Assembly: GCF_900142715.1 (NCBI RefSeq)
Contig: NZ_FRBX01000005.1
Location: 186,001-250,000, forward strand
Origin: Flavobacterium pectinovorum
Lineage (GTDB): Bacteria; Bacteroidota; Bacteroidia; Flavobacteriales; Flavobacteriaceae
Length of the DNA: 64,000 nucleotides
Direction: 5' to 3'
A model generated the notes under the pieces. That model was not told where the DNA came from, did not search any database, and saw nothing but the letters and a program-made list of their open reading frames with translations. Shown piece by piece: positions 33,782-43,195 of this stretch; position 1 is the stretch's first letter, and every line of letters starts with the position of its first letter. Made by a program: the position numbers and the translations under genes.

Positions 33782-33813
33782 CAAAGATAACGCAAAAGGT
33801 ATAATTGTGACAA
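33782..33813 (-). promoter_or_regulatory. miaB promoter
   Basis: On the minus strand TTG (complement of 33811-33813) is followed after 21 bp by TATCTTTG (complement of 33782-33789), matching the -33/-7 pattern of Bacteroidota. The leader would be about 10 nt. Confidence 0.55.
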
Positions 33814-33937
33814 GATGGCAGGAAAAAGATTTTAGAATTCTGTCCCGAAGCCTCGGGATAGATTTTAGATAGGTTTATAGCGCCTATAGAAGCCTTTTCT
33901 TTAATAAACTTAGTTTCAGATTAAAGGATTAAAAAAG

Positions 33938-34034
33938 ATTCTCAAAGCTTAGCGAACTTTCTCTGAAAATTTTCAGCTCAAATTAAACTTAGCAAACTTT
34001 GTGTAAAACCTTTGCGGCCTCTGCGGTAAAATTT
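33938..34034. repeat. Word repeat (CTTAGCGAACTTT / CTTTGCGG family)
   Basis: Words such as CTTAGCGAACTTT, CTTAGCAAACTTT, CCTTTGCGG and CTCTGCGG recur at about 10-bp steps. The reverse complement matches the CGCAAAG element at 7131-7203. Confidence 0.65.
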
Positions 34035-34254
34035 TAGTGTTTCCAAAAGCATGTAGTATATAAATAATCTAAAAGCTAAAGTCTGAAGCTACAATTTAAA
34101 ATTCCTTCTAAGAAGTTTACTGTTAAAAAAAGAGCATATCTGAATCGTACTTTCTTTAAAAGTTATACCTATATATATAATGCATTACTTTACAGATAAA
34201 TCTGCAATTTTTGGAAACATAATATCAAAATACCTCAAAAATGCATTATCGGGG

Positions 34255-34283
34255 TTGATATTTAAAAAAAACTTCTACTTTTG
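34255..34283 (+). promoter_or_regulatory. topA promoter
   Basis: TTG at 34255-34257 and TACTTTTG at 34276-34283 with an 18-bp spacer fit the Bacteroidota -33/-7 consensus. This places transcription start near 34290 and excludes the upstream TTG codon at 34281 as a start. Confidence 0.6.
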
Positions 34284-34301
34284 TTGCAGAAAAATAGATC
34301 A

Positions 34302-36818
34302 ATGGCAAAGAATTTAGTAATAGTGGAATCACCTGCAAAGGCGAAAACGATAGAGAAATTTCTAGGAAGTGATTTTCAGGTCGAGTCTAGTTATGGACAC
34401 ATAGCCGACTTACCATCAAAGGAAATAGGGGTAGATGTTGAAAATGGATTTAAACCTAAATACGAAGTTTCTCCTGATAAAAAAGCCTTAGTAAGTAAAT
34501 TAAAGACACTATCTAAAAATGCCGAAATGGTTTGGCTAGCAAGCGATGAGGACCGCGAAGGAGAAGCTATTTCATGGCACTTGGCGGAAGAATTAAAACT
34601 AGATGTAAAAAAAACCAAACGAATTGTTTTTCACGAGATTACCAAATCTGCGATTCTTAAAGCAATCGAGAATCCACGAGAAATTGATTATAATTTAGTA
34701 AATGCACAACAGGCACGTCGTGTTTTGGATCGTTTAGTAGGTTATGAATTATCTCCGGTTTTATGGAGAAAAATTAAAGGAGGACTTTCTGCCGGACGTG
34801 TACAGTCAGTTTCTGTTCGTTTGATTGTAGAAAGAGAACGCGAAATCCAGAATTTCAACGCAGTTGCCAGTTATTCTGTTGTTGCAGAATTCGTAAATGA
34901 GGCAGGGAAAGCTTTTAAAGCTAAATTGCCAAAAAATTTCAATACTAAAAAAGAAGCCGAAGATTTCTTAAAACAAAACATCGGATCACAATATAAGGTA
35001 GCAGATTTAGAAACTAAACCTACCAAAAAATCTCCAACAGCACCATTTACAACTTCTACATTGCAACAAGAAGCTGCAAGAAAATTGTATTTGCCGGTAG
35101 GAATCACCATGCAGCTTGCACAGCGTTTGTACGAAGCCGGACTTATTACTTATATGAGAACGGATAGTGTGAACCTTTCTAAAGATGCAATGGATGCTGC
35201 CGAAGCTGAAATTATAAAATCATACGGAAAAGAGTTTTCAAAACCTCGAACTTTTGCCAATAAAAGCAAAGGAGCACAAGAAGCGCACGAAGCAATTCGT
35301 CCGACGGATATGTCGCGTCATACCGTAAATATTGATCGTGATCAGGCTCGTTTGTATGATTTGATCTGGAAAAGAACGTTAGCGTCTCAAATGAGTGATG
35401 CACAATTAGAAAGAACAAATGTAAAAATTGAAGCTAATAATCACGATGAGCTTTTTACAGCTTCAGGAGAAGTTTTACTTTTTGAGGGTTTCCTTAAAGT
35501 ATATCTTGAAGGGCACGATGATGATGAGGAAGAACAAGAAGGAATGCTGCCTGCATTAAAAGTAAACGAAAAGTTAGTAAACAATTATATTACGGCTACA
35601 GAAAGATATTCAAGGCCACCGGCTCGTTATACAGAAGCATCTTTGGTGAAAAAATTAGAAGAATTAGGAATTGGACGTCCGTCTACGTACGCACCAACTA
35701 TTTCGACTATCATCAACAGAAATTATGTTGAAAAAGGAACTCTTGAAGGTCAGGAACGTAATTATACGCAACTTACTTTGCAAACTGGTAAAGTTGGAGA
35801 GAAGTTGCTGAAAGAAAATACAGGTTCTGATAAAGGAAAATTAGTTCCAACAGATATCGGAACAATTGTTACTGATTTCTTGGTTAAAAATTTCGGAAAT
35901 ATTCTTGATTATAATTTTACAGCAAAAGTAGAACAGGATTTTGACGAAATTGCCGAAGGAAATATTGACTGGGCAACCATGATGCAGGAATTCTACAATA
36001 AATTCCACCCAAATGTAAAAGAAGTTGAAGCTAACGCAGAACGTGAAAGTGGAGAAAGAATTTTGGGTAAAGATGCTGACGGAAGACAAGTATCTGTACG
36101 TTTAGGAAAATTTGGACCAATGGCTCAAATTGGAGAAGCTGACGATGAAGATAAAAAGTTTGCAAGCTTAATGTCTGATCAGAATATTGGAAACATTACA
36201 CTTGAAGAAGCTTTAAATTTATTCTTGCTTCCTAAAAGTTTAGGAGAATATAAAGGAGAAGAAGTAGAAGTAAGTAATGGTCGTTATGGACCTTACGTAC
36301 GTCACGGAAGTGTTTTTATTTCATTGCCAAGAGGAGAAGATCCGCTTGGAGTTGCTAAAGAAAGAGCACAGGAATTAATTGACGAAAAAGCACTTGCTGA
36401 TGCGCCAATTGCAATATATAAAGGAGAAGCAGTTCAAAAAGGTGTGGGGCGTTTTGGTCCTTTCATTAAATGGAACGGTCTTTTTGTAAACGTAAGCAAA
36501 AAATACAATTTTGATAATTTATCGCAACAAGATGTTGAAGAATTAATTGAAGATAAATTACAGAAAAATATAGATAAAGTTCTTCACAATTGGGAAGACG
36601 AAGGAATTTTGGTTGAAAAAGCGCGTTGGGGTCGTTCGGTGATTACAAAAGGTAAGATCAAAATTGAATTAAGCAAAGATGTTGATGCTACACAATTGAC
36701 ATTGGCTCAGGTTCAGGAAATGATTGCAGCTAAAACTCCGGCAAAGAAAACACCAGCAAAAAAAGCAACAACCGCAAAAAAAGCACCGGCTAAAAAAGCA
36801 GCTGCAAAAAAGAAATAA
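34302..36818 (+). CDS. topA: DNA topoisomerase I
   Basis: About 838 residues from the ATG at 34302. The Toprim domain opens with KNLVIVESPAKAKTIEKFLG and has the metal-site DEDREGEAISWH. The catalytic tyrosine is Tyr284 in GLITYMRTDSV. C-terminal topoisomerase repeats follow (GRYGPYVRHGS, GRFGPFIKWNG). It ends in a histone-like Lys/Ala/Pro tail (KKTPAKKATTAKKAPAKKAA) common in Bacteroidota TopA. It relaxes negative supercoils. The next gene begins 3 bp after the stop, so the arginase-like gene is co-transcribed. Confidence 0.97.
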   Translation: MAKNLVIVESPAKAKTIEKFLGSDFQVESSYGHIADLPSKEIGVDVENGFKPKYEVSPDKKALVSKLKTLSKNAEMVWLASDEDREGEAISWHLAEELKLDVKKTKRIVFHEITKSAILKAIENPREIDYNLVNAQQARRVLDRLVGYELSPVLWRKIKGGLSAGRVQSVSVRLIVEREREIQNFNAVASYSVVAEFVNEAGKAFKAKLPKNFNTKKEAEDFLKQNIGSQYKVADLETKPTKKSPTAPFTTSTLQQEAARKLYLPVGITMQLAQRLYEAGLITYMRTDSVNLSKDAMDAAEAEIIKSYGKEFSKPRTFANKSKGAQEAHEAIRPTDMSRHTVNIDRDQARLYDLIWKRTLASQMSDAQLERTNVKIEANNHDELFTASGEVLLFEGFLKVYLEGHDDDEEEQEGMLPALKVNEKLVNNYITATERYSRPPARYTEASLVKKLEELGIGRPSTYAPTISTIINRNYVEKGTLEGQERNYTQLTLQTGKVGEKLLKENTGSDKGKLVPTDIGTIVTDFLVKNFGNILDYNFTAKVEQDFDEIAEGNIDWATMMQEFYNKFHPNVKEVEANAERESGERILGKDADGRQVSVRLGKFGPMAQIGEADDEDKKFASLMSDQNIGNITLEEALNLFLLPKSLGEYKGEEVEVSNGRYGPYVRHGSVFISLPRGEDPLGVAKERAQELIDEKALADAPIAIYKGEAVQKGVGRFGPFIKWNGLFVNVSKKYNFDNLSQQDVEELIEDKLQKNIDKVLHNWEDEGILVEKARWGRSVITKGKIKIELSKDVDATQLTLAQVQEMIAAKTPAKKTPAKKATTAKKAPAKKAAAKKK

Positions 36819-36821
36819 AAA

Positions 36822-37973
36822 ATGGAATTTGATTTTCTAGAACCAGTTAACGAAGGAATTTTAAAATTCATTAGTTCGTTGTCTTCTCAAGAATTGGGTA
36901 GCAAAATTGTTTTGCACACACAGGATCAGTTTCCGGATATTAGCAAAATTACTATTGCTATTGTTGGAGTTTTAGAAGATCGTAGAAATATTGATATCGT
37001 TAATGAAGTAAACCTGACGGCTGTTCGTAAAAAGCTTTATGGCATGTTTCCAGGTAATTGGGATGCGTCTATTGCTGACTTAGGAGATATTCTTGCAGGC
37101 GATTCTGTAGAGGATACTTATTTTGCACTTAAGAAGGTAACTTCGGCATTAATTAAGAACAAAGTGATTCCTATAGTCCTGGGAGGTTCACAGGATTTAA
37201 CCTATGCTTTGTATCGTGCTTATGATGATTTAGAGCAAATGGTTAATATGGTTGCTGTGGATAACAGATTTGATTTTGGCAAGGAAAATGAGACGGTTTC
37301 TGCCAATTCATATCTTACAAAAATCATAATTGATGAGCCAAATAACCTTTTTAATTATTGTAATATCGGTTATCAAACCTATTACAATTCTCAGGAAGAA
37401 ATTGATTTGATAGAAAAATTGTTCTTTGATGCATACCGATTAGGTGAAATTTCGAATAATATAGCTCTGGCAGAACCTGTTTTTAGAGATGCTGATTTAG
37501 TTAGTATCGATTTGAATTCTGTAAAATCATCGGCTTCGGGTAATAATATTAATTTTGAACCTAATGGTTTTAATGGTAAAGAGATCTGTGCTTTAGCAAG
37601 ATACGCGGGAATTAGCGATAAAGTTTCGTCATTTGGAATCTTTAATCACAATAATACCGTATATGAGTCTGCAATGATTGCGCAAATTATTTGGTATTTT
37701 ATAGAAGGGTATCATTATCGTTCTAAAGAGTATCCTTTTGGAAGCAGAACGAACTATTTGAAATATATAGTTCCAATGGAAGATGAAGAATTAATTTTTT
37801 ATAAAAGTGACAAAACTGATCGTTGGTGGATCGAAATTCCATTTGAATCAAATGGTCACAATAAATTGAAAAGAAATACGTTATTACCCTGTTCTTATGA
37901 CGAATATTTGTGCGCTTGCAACCAAGAATTGCCGGAAAGATGGTGGAAAGCGCAGAGAAAAAACGCTTTGTAG
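36822..37973 (+). CDS. Arginase/formimidoylglutamase-fold protein with degenerate metal site
   Basis: A 383-residue protein of the ureohydrolase fold, usually annotated as formimidoylglutamase in Flavobacteria and found beside gldK. The canonical metal motifs are altered. GGDHS appears as GGSQD (121-125, His to Gln), DAHxD as DNRFD (147-151, His to Arg), and SxDxD as SIDLN (228-232, Asp to Asn). Three of six manganese ligands are therefore replaced, and ureohydrolase activity is unlikely. It lies 3 bp after topA and 263 bp before gldK. A structural or regulatory role, possibly linked to gliding/T9SS, is speculation. Confidence 0.8.
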   Translation: MEFDFLEPVNEGILKFISSLSSQELGSKIVLHTQDQFPDISKITIAIVGVLEDRRNIDIVNEVNLTAVRKKLYGMFPGNWDASIADLGDILAGDSVEDTYFALKKVTSALIKNKVIPIVLGGSQDLTYALYRAYDDLEQMVNMVAVDNRFDFGKENETVSANSYLTKIIIDEPNNLFNYCNIGYQTYYNSQEEIDLIEKLFFDAYRLGEISNNIALAEPVFRDADLVSIDLNSVKSSASGNNINFEPNGFNGKEICALARYAGISDKVSSFGIFNHNNTVYESAMIAQIIWYFIEGYHYRSKEYPFGSRTNYLKYIVPMEDEELIFYKSDKTDRWWIEIPFESNGHNKLKRNTLLPCSYDEYLCACNQELPERWWKAQRKNAL

Positions 37974-38168
37974 AGCAAAAATTTAACGAAAATCAGAAAA
38001 ATAGAATTTTTGTAAAAAATTGTTAAATAAATTTAGTAAGTTAATATTTATAAAATATAAAATTTAACGTTTTACGTCGGTTTTTTGCGTTAGTTTATCG
38101 ACAAAATATTTTTTTTTTATTTTATTTAACATTATTTTTGAACGGTGAAATAAATTTCGTGAGTAGTG

Positions 38169-38199
38169 TTGTTTTTTTAATAAATAATAAATACGTTTA
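38169..38199 (+). promoter_or_regulatory. Candidate gldK operon promoter
   Basis: TTG at 38169-38171 and TACGTTTA at 38192-38199 (last base off consensus) are separated by 20 bp. The leader is about 30 nt to the ATG at 38237. Confidence 0.45.
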
Positions 38200-38236
38200 C
38201 GGACTTATAATAATGAATAGATAATCCCAAATTTAT

Positions 38237-39637
38237 ATGAAGAAGTTTATTGCATTTGCAGCAATTTTAACACTAGTAATCGGCTGTGGTAAGTCAGGTG
38301 ACAAAGGAGAGTTAGTTGGTGTTACAGGAGGGAAATGGCATCCCGAAAAGCCATATGGAATGACTTTGGTTCCAGGCGGATCTTTTATCATGGGTAAATC
38401 AGATGCTGATTTAGCTAATGTTGAGGATGCTCCAACTAAAACTGTAACAGTTCGTTCGTTTTACATGGATGAAACTGAAATCACTAACAGTGAGTATCGT
38501 CAATTTGTAGAATGGGTAAAAGATTCTACAATGAGAGTGCGTTTGGCTATTTTAGCTGATGAAACTGGTCAAAAAGCATCGTCAGATGGTAAAGGTAAAA
38601 AAGCTGGAAGTATTGCTGATTATGCATTTAACGATTCTGAGCCAGATAAAATGACGGCTTACGATAAGTATATGTATGATAACTACTATAGCGTTGGAAC
38701 AAAAGATGATCCTTATGCTGGTAGAAAATTAAACAAAAAAGTTAAGTTAATTAAAGATACAAAAGGTTATCCGGATGAGTATTATACTGAGGTAATGGAC
38801 TCTATGTATTTACCAATTGAAGAATCATATAATGGTTTAAGAACAGTTGATGTAAATAAATTGAAATTCCGTTATTCTTGGATGGATATCCAGGCTGCAG
38901 CAAAAGCTAAAGTTGGAAAAAGAAAAGACTTTGTAAAAACAGAACAAGTGAGAATTTATCCTGATACTACAGTATGGATTAAGGATTTTGCTTACTCATA
39001 TAATGAGCCAATGCATAATGATTATTTCTGGCACAAAGCTTACGGAGATTACCCTGTTGTTGGAGTTACATGGAAACAAGCAAAAGCATTTTGTGCTTGG
39101 AGAACTTTAAATAAAAACAGCTACATTAAATCTAAGAAAAAAGGACGTGACTTAGTAAACTCTTTCAGATTGCCAACTGAGGCAGAATGGGAGTATGCTG
39201 CAAGAGGAGGTCTGGAATCTGCTACTTATCCTTGGGGAGGTCCTTATACTAAAAGTGACAGAGGTTGTTTCTTAGCAAACTTTAAACCAAGCAGAGGAGA
39301 TTATGCTGCTGATGAAGCTTTGTATACAGTTGAGGCTAAATCATATGAAGTAAATGGTTACGGATTATACAACATGGCAGGAAACGTTTCAGAATGGACG
39401 GATTCAGCTTATAATCCAAATGCTTACGAATATGTTTCTACAATGAACCCTAACGTAATTGATGGAAACAACCAAAGAAAAGTGGTTCGTGGAGGATCTT
39501 GGAAAGACGTTGCTTACTTCCTACAAGTAAGTACTCGTGATCACGAATACGCGGATTCTGCTAGAAGTTATATTGGTTTCAGAACTGTACAAGATTACAT
39601 GGGAACTCAAGTAACGGGCGGAAAAAAGAAAAAGTAA
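38237..39637 (+). CDS. gldK: Gliding motility lipoprotein GldK
   Basis: A 466-residue lipoprotein (lipobox LTLVIGCGK, Cys17) with a formylglycine-generating-enzyme/sulfatase-modifying-like domain over most of the chain. Recognisable words are MTLVPGGSFIMGKSDADLA, ETEITNSEYRQFVEW, FRLPTEAEWEYAARGG and VRGGSWKD. With GldN it forms the periplasmic ring of the type IX secretion system under the outer membrane. It is the first gene of gldKLMN, needed for both secretion and gliding in F. johnsoniae. Confidence 0.98.
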   Translation: MKKFIAFAAILTLVIGCGKSGDKGELVGVTGGKWHPEKPYGMTLVPGGSFIMGKSDADLANVEDAPTKTVTVRSFYMDETEITNSEYRQFVEWVKDSTMRVRLAILADETGQKASSDGKGKKAGSIADYAFNDSEPDKMTAYDKYMYDNYYSVGTKDDPYAGRKLNKKVKLIKDTKGYPDEYYTEVMDSMYLPIEESYNGLRTVDVNKLKFRYSWMDIQAAAKAKVGKRKDFVKTEQVRIYPDTTVWIKDFAYSYNEPMHNDYFWHKAYGDYPVVGVTWKQAKAFCAWRTLNKNSYIKSKKKGRDLVNSFRLPTEAEWEYAARGGLESATYPWGGPYTKSDRGCFLANFKPSRGDYAADEALYTVEAKSYEVNGYGLYNMAGNVSEWTDSAYNPNAYEYVSTMNPNVIDGNNQRKVVRGGSWKDVAYFLQVSTRDHEYADSARSYIGFRTVQDYMGTQVTGGKKKK

Positions 39638-39703
39638 ATTATAATTAAATCAATAACCAAATCGAATCTATTTTAAATTAAAACCTAAAAAAAAATTATC
39701 ATT

Positions 39704-40351
39704 ATGGCATTATTAAGTAAAAAAGCAATGAATTTCGCTTATGGTATGGGAGCGGCAGTAGTAATCGTTGGAGCATTATTCAAAATTACTCACTTTGAAA
39801 TTGGACCATTAACAGGTACTGTAATGCTTTCTGTGGGATTATTAACTGAAGCGTTAATCTTTGCCCTTTCTGCTTTCGAACCAGTTGAAGATGAATTAGA
39901 CTGGACACTTGTTTACCCGGAATTAGCTAACGGACAAGCTAGACAAAAATCTGACAAAGTAGAAACTCCTTCTGATGCTCAAGGATTATTGTCTCAAAAA
40001 TTAGACGTAATGTTAAAAGAAGCTAAAATTGACGGTGAGTTAATGTCAAGTTTAGGAAACAGCATCAAAAATTTCGAATCAGCTGCTAAAGGAATTGCTC
40101 CTACTGTAGATTCAATCGCTTCTACTAAAAAATATAGCGAAGAATTATCTATGGCTGCTGCTCAAATGGAATCATTAAACAGCTTATACAAAGTTCAATT
40201 AGAAAGTGCTTCAAGAAATGCTGAAGCTAATAAAGAAATTGCTGACAATGCATCTAAATTAAAAGAACAAATGCAATCTATGACTGCAAACATTGCTTCT
40301 TTAAACAGTGTTTACGGTGGTATGCTTTCTGCAATGAGTAACAAAGGATAA
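39704..40351 (+). CDS. gldL: Gliding motility/T9SS motor protein GldL
   Basis: A 215-residue inner-membrane protein with two membrane helices (about residues 10-28 and 33-57). Glu49 in the second helix (LLTEALIF) is the residue proposed to take part in proton coupling. The cytosolic tail is largely helical (coiled-coil-like, EELSMAAAQMESLNSLYK). GldL and GldM form the proton-driven motor that powers secretion and gliding. It is located 66 bp after gldK and 52 bp before gldM. Confidence 0.98.
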   Translation: MALLSKKAMNFAYGMGAAVVIVGALFKITHFEIGPLTGTVMLSVGLLTEALIFALSAFEPVEDELDWTLVYPELANGQARQKSDKVETPSDAQGLLSQKLDVMLKEAKIDGELMSSLGNSIKNFESAAKGIAPTVDSIASTKKYSEELSMAAAQMESLNSLYKVQLESASRNAEANKEIADNASKLKEQMQSMTANIASLNSVYGGMLSAMSNKG

Positions 40352-40403
40352 TTAGTTTTTGACTATTATATTAAAATTATTAATAAGAACTAATTAGAAA
40401 AAA

Positions 40404-41945
40404 ATGGCAGGAGGAAAATTAACCCCTAGACAGAAGATGATTAACCTGATGTATCTGGTTTTCATCGCAATGTTGGCAATGAACGTATCGAAAGAAGTAA
40501 TTTCTGCTTTTGGTTTGATGAATGAAAAATTTGAAGATGCAAACACTTCTTCAGTTGCAACAAACACTTCATTATTGACATCTTTAGATCAAAAAGCTGC
40601 TGAAGCAAAAGGAGAATTCGCTATTGCTGCAGTAACTGCTCACAAAGTAGAAGCTATCTCAAAAGGATTTTATGATTATATAGCAACTTTAAAGGCTCAA
40701 TCTATCAAAGGTTTTGAAGTAGAAAAAGAAACTGGAAAATTGCCATATGAGGCAATGGATAGAGGAGATAATATCGACGACTGGTTCACAGGAGACGGTT
40801 ACACTAAAAAAGGTAACGATATTATTGCTGCAATTCAAAAATACAAAGCAGACATGAAAGCTGCTTTAGGAACAGATAAAAAATATGCTCCAATTATCGC
40901 AGAGATTGAAAAAAAATTCGATGTTTCTGATGTAAAAAATAAAGAAGGTGTAAAACAAAAATACTTAGATTACCACTTTAAAGGTTTCCCTGCAATTGCT
41001 TCGGCTGCAAAACTTTCAACTTGGCAAAATGACGTTAAAAAAGCTGAAACTGATGTTTACAACAGTGCTCTAGGAAAAGCTGCGGTTGCTGCTGCTTCTT
41101 ACAGTAATTATCAAGCGATCGTTGTTTTAGATAAAAATGCTTATTTCCAAGGAGAAAAAGTAACTGGTAAAGTAGTTTTAGGTCGTTATGACGAAAATAC
41201 AAAACCAACTTCATTCCAAGGTCCTGGACAAATTGTTAACGGACAAGCTGTTATTTCATTAACTGCAGGTGGTGTTGGAGAGCAAGATATTAATGGACAA
41301 TTTACATTCTTAGAGGATGGTAAAAACATTCCACTTAAATTTGCTGGAAAATATGTTGTAGTACCAAGACCTAACTCAGCTACTATTTCTGCTGATAAAA
41401 TGAATGTTGTTTATAGAGGAGTTGTTAACCCAATTTCTGTATCTTTTGCTGGTGTTGATGCTAACAAAATTGTTGCAAGCGCGCCAGGATTAGCTTCTGC
41501 TGGTAAACCAGGTAAATATAACATGAGCCCGGGTCAAGGAACAGAAGCTACAATTTCTGTTACCGGAACATTACCAAACGGAGATAAAGTTACAGATAAG
41601 AAAACATTTAGAATTAAAGGTATTCCTGGACCAACAGGTACAATTAGAGGTGAAATGGGTGTTGTTAAAGGGCCTAAATCTAACTTAGAAATTGCTACAA
41701 TTGGTGCTAAATTACTTGATTTTGATTTCGAAGTTGGTTTAGATGTTGTTGGATTTAACTTAAAAGTTACTGGACAACCTACAGTTGTTGTAACTGGAAA
41801 CAGATTAAATGCACAATGCAAACAAATTCTTTCAAGAGCTGGAAAAGGAGATCAGGTTACTATTTCTGAAATTAAAACTAAACTTGTTGGAGCTGGTAGT
41901 TATTTATTACCAAGAACTGCTCCGGTAATTTACGAAATACAATAA
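40404..41945 (+). CDS. gldM: Gliding motility/T9SS motor protein GldM
   Basis: A 513-residue protein with one N-terminal membrane helix (about 11-33, KMINLMYLVFIAMLAMNVS) and a long periplasmic part of four domains (helical D1 to about 220, then beta-rich D2-D4). Examples are AYFQGEKVTGKVVLGRYD and PISVSFAGVDANKIV. The dimeric periplasmic shaft links the GldL/M motor with the GldK/N ring. Length and start agree with F. johnsoniae GldM. Confidence 0.98.
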   Translation: MAGGKLTPRQKMINLMYLVFIAMLAMNVSKEVISAFGLMNEKFEDANTSSVATNTSLLTSLDQKAAEAKGEFAIAAVTAHKVEAISKGFYDYIATLKAQSIKGFEVEKETGKLPYEAMDRGDNIDDWFTGDGYTKKGNDIIAAIQKYKADMKAALGTDKKYAPIIAEIEKKFDVSDVKNKEGVKQKYLDYHFKGFPAIASAAKLSTWQNDVKKAETDVYNSALGKAAVAAASYSNYQAIVVLDKNAYFQGEKVTGKVVLGRYDENTKPTSFQGPGQIVNGQAVISLTAGGVGEQDINGQFTFLEDGKNIPLKFAGKYVVVPRPNSATISADKMNVVYRGVVNPISVSFAGVDANKIVASAPGLASAGKPGKYNMSPGQGTEATISVTGTLPNGDKVTDKKTFRIKGIPGPTGTIRGEMGVVKGPKSNLEIATIGAKLLDFDFEVGLDVVGFNLKVTGQPTVVVTGNRLNAQCKQILSRAGKGDQVTISEIKTKLVGAGSYLLPRTAPVIYEIQ

Positions 41946-41989
41946 TAAAGTAGGTAAAACTACGTTCAATATCTTATAATGATACCACG

Positions 41990-42979
41990 ATGAAAGTAAG
42001 AAATTTTTTAATAGCTATTGTTTCTATTGCAGGAGGATTTGCTGCTAACGCGCAATCTAATTTGCTTAATGCAAAAACACCTGCACAAATAGGACTTAAG
42101 ACTCCTGCACAGCTTATCTCAGATAATGACAAACCGTTAGCTTACGGTTATGTAGATGACAGAGATGTATTGATGGGAAAAACTACTTGGGAAATCATTG
42201 ATTTGAATGAGAAAATTAATTTTCCATTATACTTTCCGGTAGATACTGCTAACATTGGTGCTGACAGACGTTCATTATACGACGTTTTGACTAAAGCTAT
42301 GAAAAATGGCAAGATAACTGAAGTGTACTCTGATAGTTATTTCAATACTAAAAAATCTTTGAAAGATATTGAAGGTTCATTATCTCGTATTGATACAACA
42401 GATGCTGGTAGAGAGTTAATCAATCAATATCCTGATGACTACAAAACACGTGTTGTGAAGAAAAAAGTAGTTACTGGTACTGGTAAAAAGAAAGTGGTTA
42501 CTTATGTTGATGAAACAGTTGGGCCAACAAGAACAGTTCCTGCTGAGTATGTCTTAAGACAGGATCTTACTTCTGCAGATGTTACACAATACAAAATTAA
42601 AGGATATTGGTATTTTGACAAACGTCAAAGTGAATTGAAGTATCGTTTATTAGGTATTTGTCCTGTAACTCCGGACGTTTATACTATGAACAGTGACGAA
42701 AAGGATTATATTGAGTTGTTCTGGATTTTCTATCCTAATTCAAGAGAAGCTTTGCATGAAGCAAAAGCTTTTAACGATAGCAATTCAGCATTACCAATTT
42801 CTTTCGATCAAATTTTAAATTCAAGACGTTTTAATGCTGTTGTCTACAAAGAAGAAAACTTGTACGGAGATCGCGAGATCAAAGAATACATGAAGGATAA
42901 CGCACAAAATCAATTGTTAGAATCTGAGAGAGTGAAAGAGAAAATCCGTAACTTCGAGCAAGATATGTGGAACTACTAA
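41990..42979 (+). CDS. gldN: Gliding motility/T9SS protein GldN
   Basis: A 329-residue exported protein with a signal peptide ending FAANAQ (residue 22). The motifs PLAYGYVDDRDVLMGKTTWE, FDKRQSELKYRLLGICPV and FEQDMWNY are conserved in GldN/PorN. It is the periplasmic partner of GldK in the T9SS ring. A full-length paralogue (gldO) follows about 220 bp downstream. A strong terminator lies between them, so gldN ends the gldKLMN transcript. Confidence 0.98.
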   Translation: MKVRNFLIAIVSIAGGFAANAQSNLLNAKTPAQIGLKTPAQLISDNDKPLAYGYVDDRDVLMGKTTWEIIDLNEKINFPLYFPVDTANIGADRRSLYDVLTKAMKNGKITEVYSDSYFNTKKSLKDIEGSLSRIDTTDAGRELINQYPDDYKTRVVKKKVVTGTGKKKVVTYVDETVGPTRTVPAEYVLRQDLTSADVTQYKIKGYWYFDKRQSELKYRLLGICPVTPDVYTMNSDEKDYIELFWIFYPNSREALHEAKAFNDSNSALPISFDQILNSRRFNAVVYKEENLYGDREIKEYMKDNAQNQLLESERVKEKIRNFEQDMWNY

Positions 42980-43000
42980 GTTCTAAATCAAAATTTTATA

Positions 43001-43040
43001 AAAAACTCTTACTATATTTGTAGTAAGAGTTTTTTTTTGC
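43001..43040 (+). terminator. Terminator after gldN
   Basis: A 14-bp perfect stem (43001-43014 with 43021-43034), 6-nt loop, and nine T. The stem sequence AAAAACTCTTACTA is nearly the same as that of the terminator after gldO. Confidence 0.9.
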
Positions 43041-43172
43041 CCCATCTTAATTAAAATTATTGATACCTGAAATTGGTTGGATTTTTTAATCCTTAATTCC
43101 CTTTTGGAGAAATTGTTAAATTTTATTGTTTTTTTATTTATGTAGGAAAAATAACAATAAAATATGTAATTT

Positions 43173-43180
43173 TACGTTTG
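43173..43180 (+). promoter_or_regulatory. -7 element of gldO
   Basis: TACGTTTG matches TAnnTTTG and overlaps the TTG codon at 43178, so that TTG is unlikely to be the gldO start. The ATG at 43196 or 43202 is preferred. No good -33 TTG is seen. Confidence 0.45.
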
Positions 43181-43195
43181 AAATGTTTTAACGAT

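Larger units (their letters stand above)
33765..34301. other. 537-bp divergent intergenic region between miaB and topA
   Basis: It holds the miaB promoter, a TCCCGA/TCGGGA palindrome at 33843-33858, a CGCAAAG-family word repeat at 33938-34034 and the topA promoter at 34255-34283. No open frame or RNA gene could be supported. Confidence 0.7.

Noticed and set aside
43013..43020. TATATTTG in the gldN terminator loop (and TACTTTTG in the gldO terminator) as promoters
   Set aside because: No -33 element at the right distance; the bases are explained by the stem-loops.
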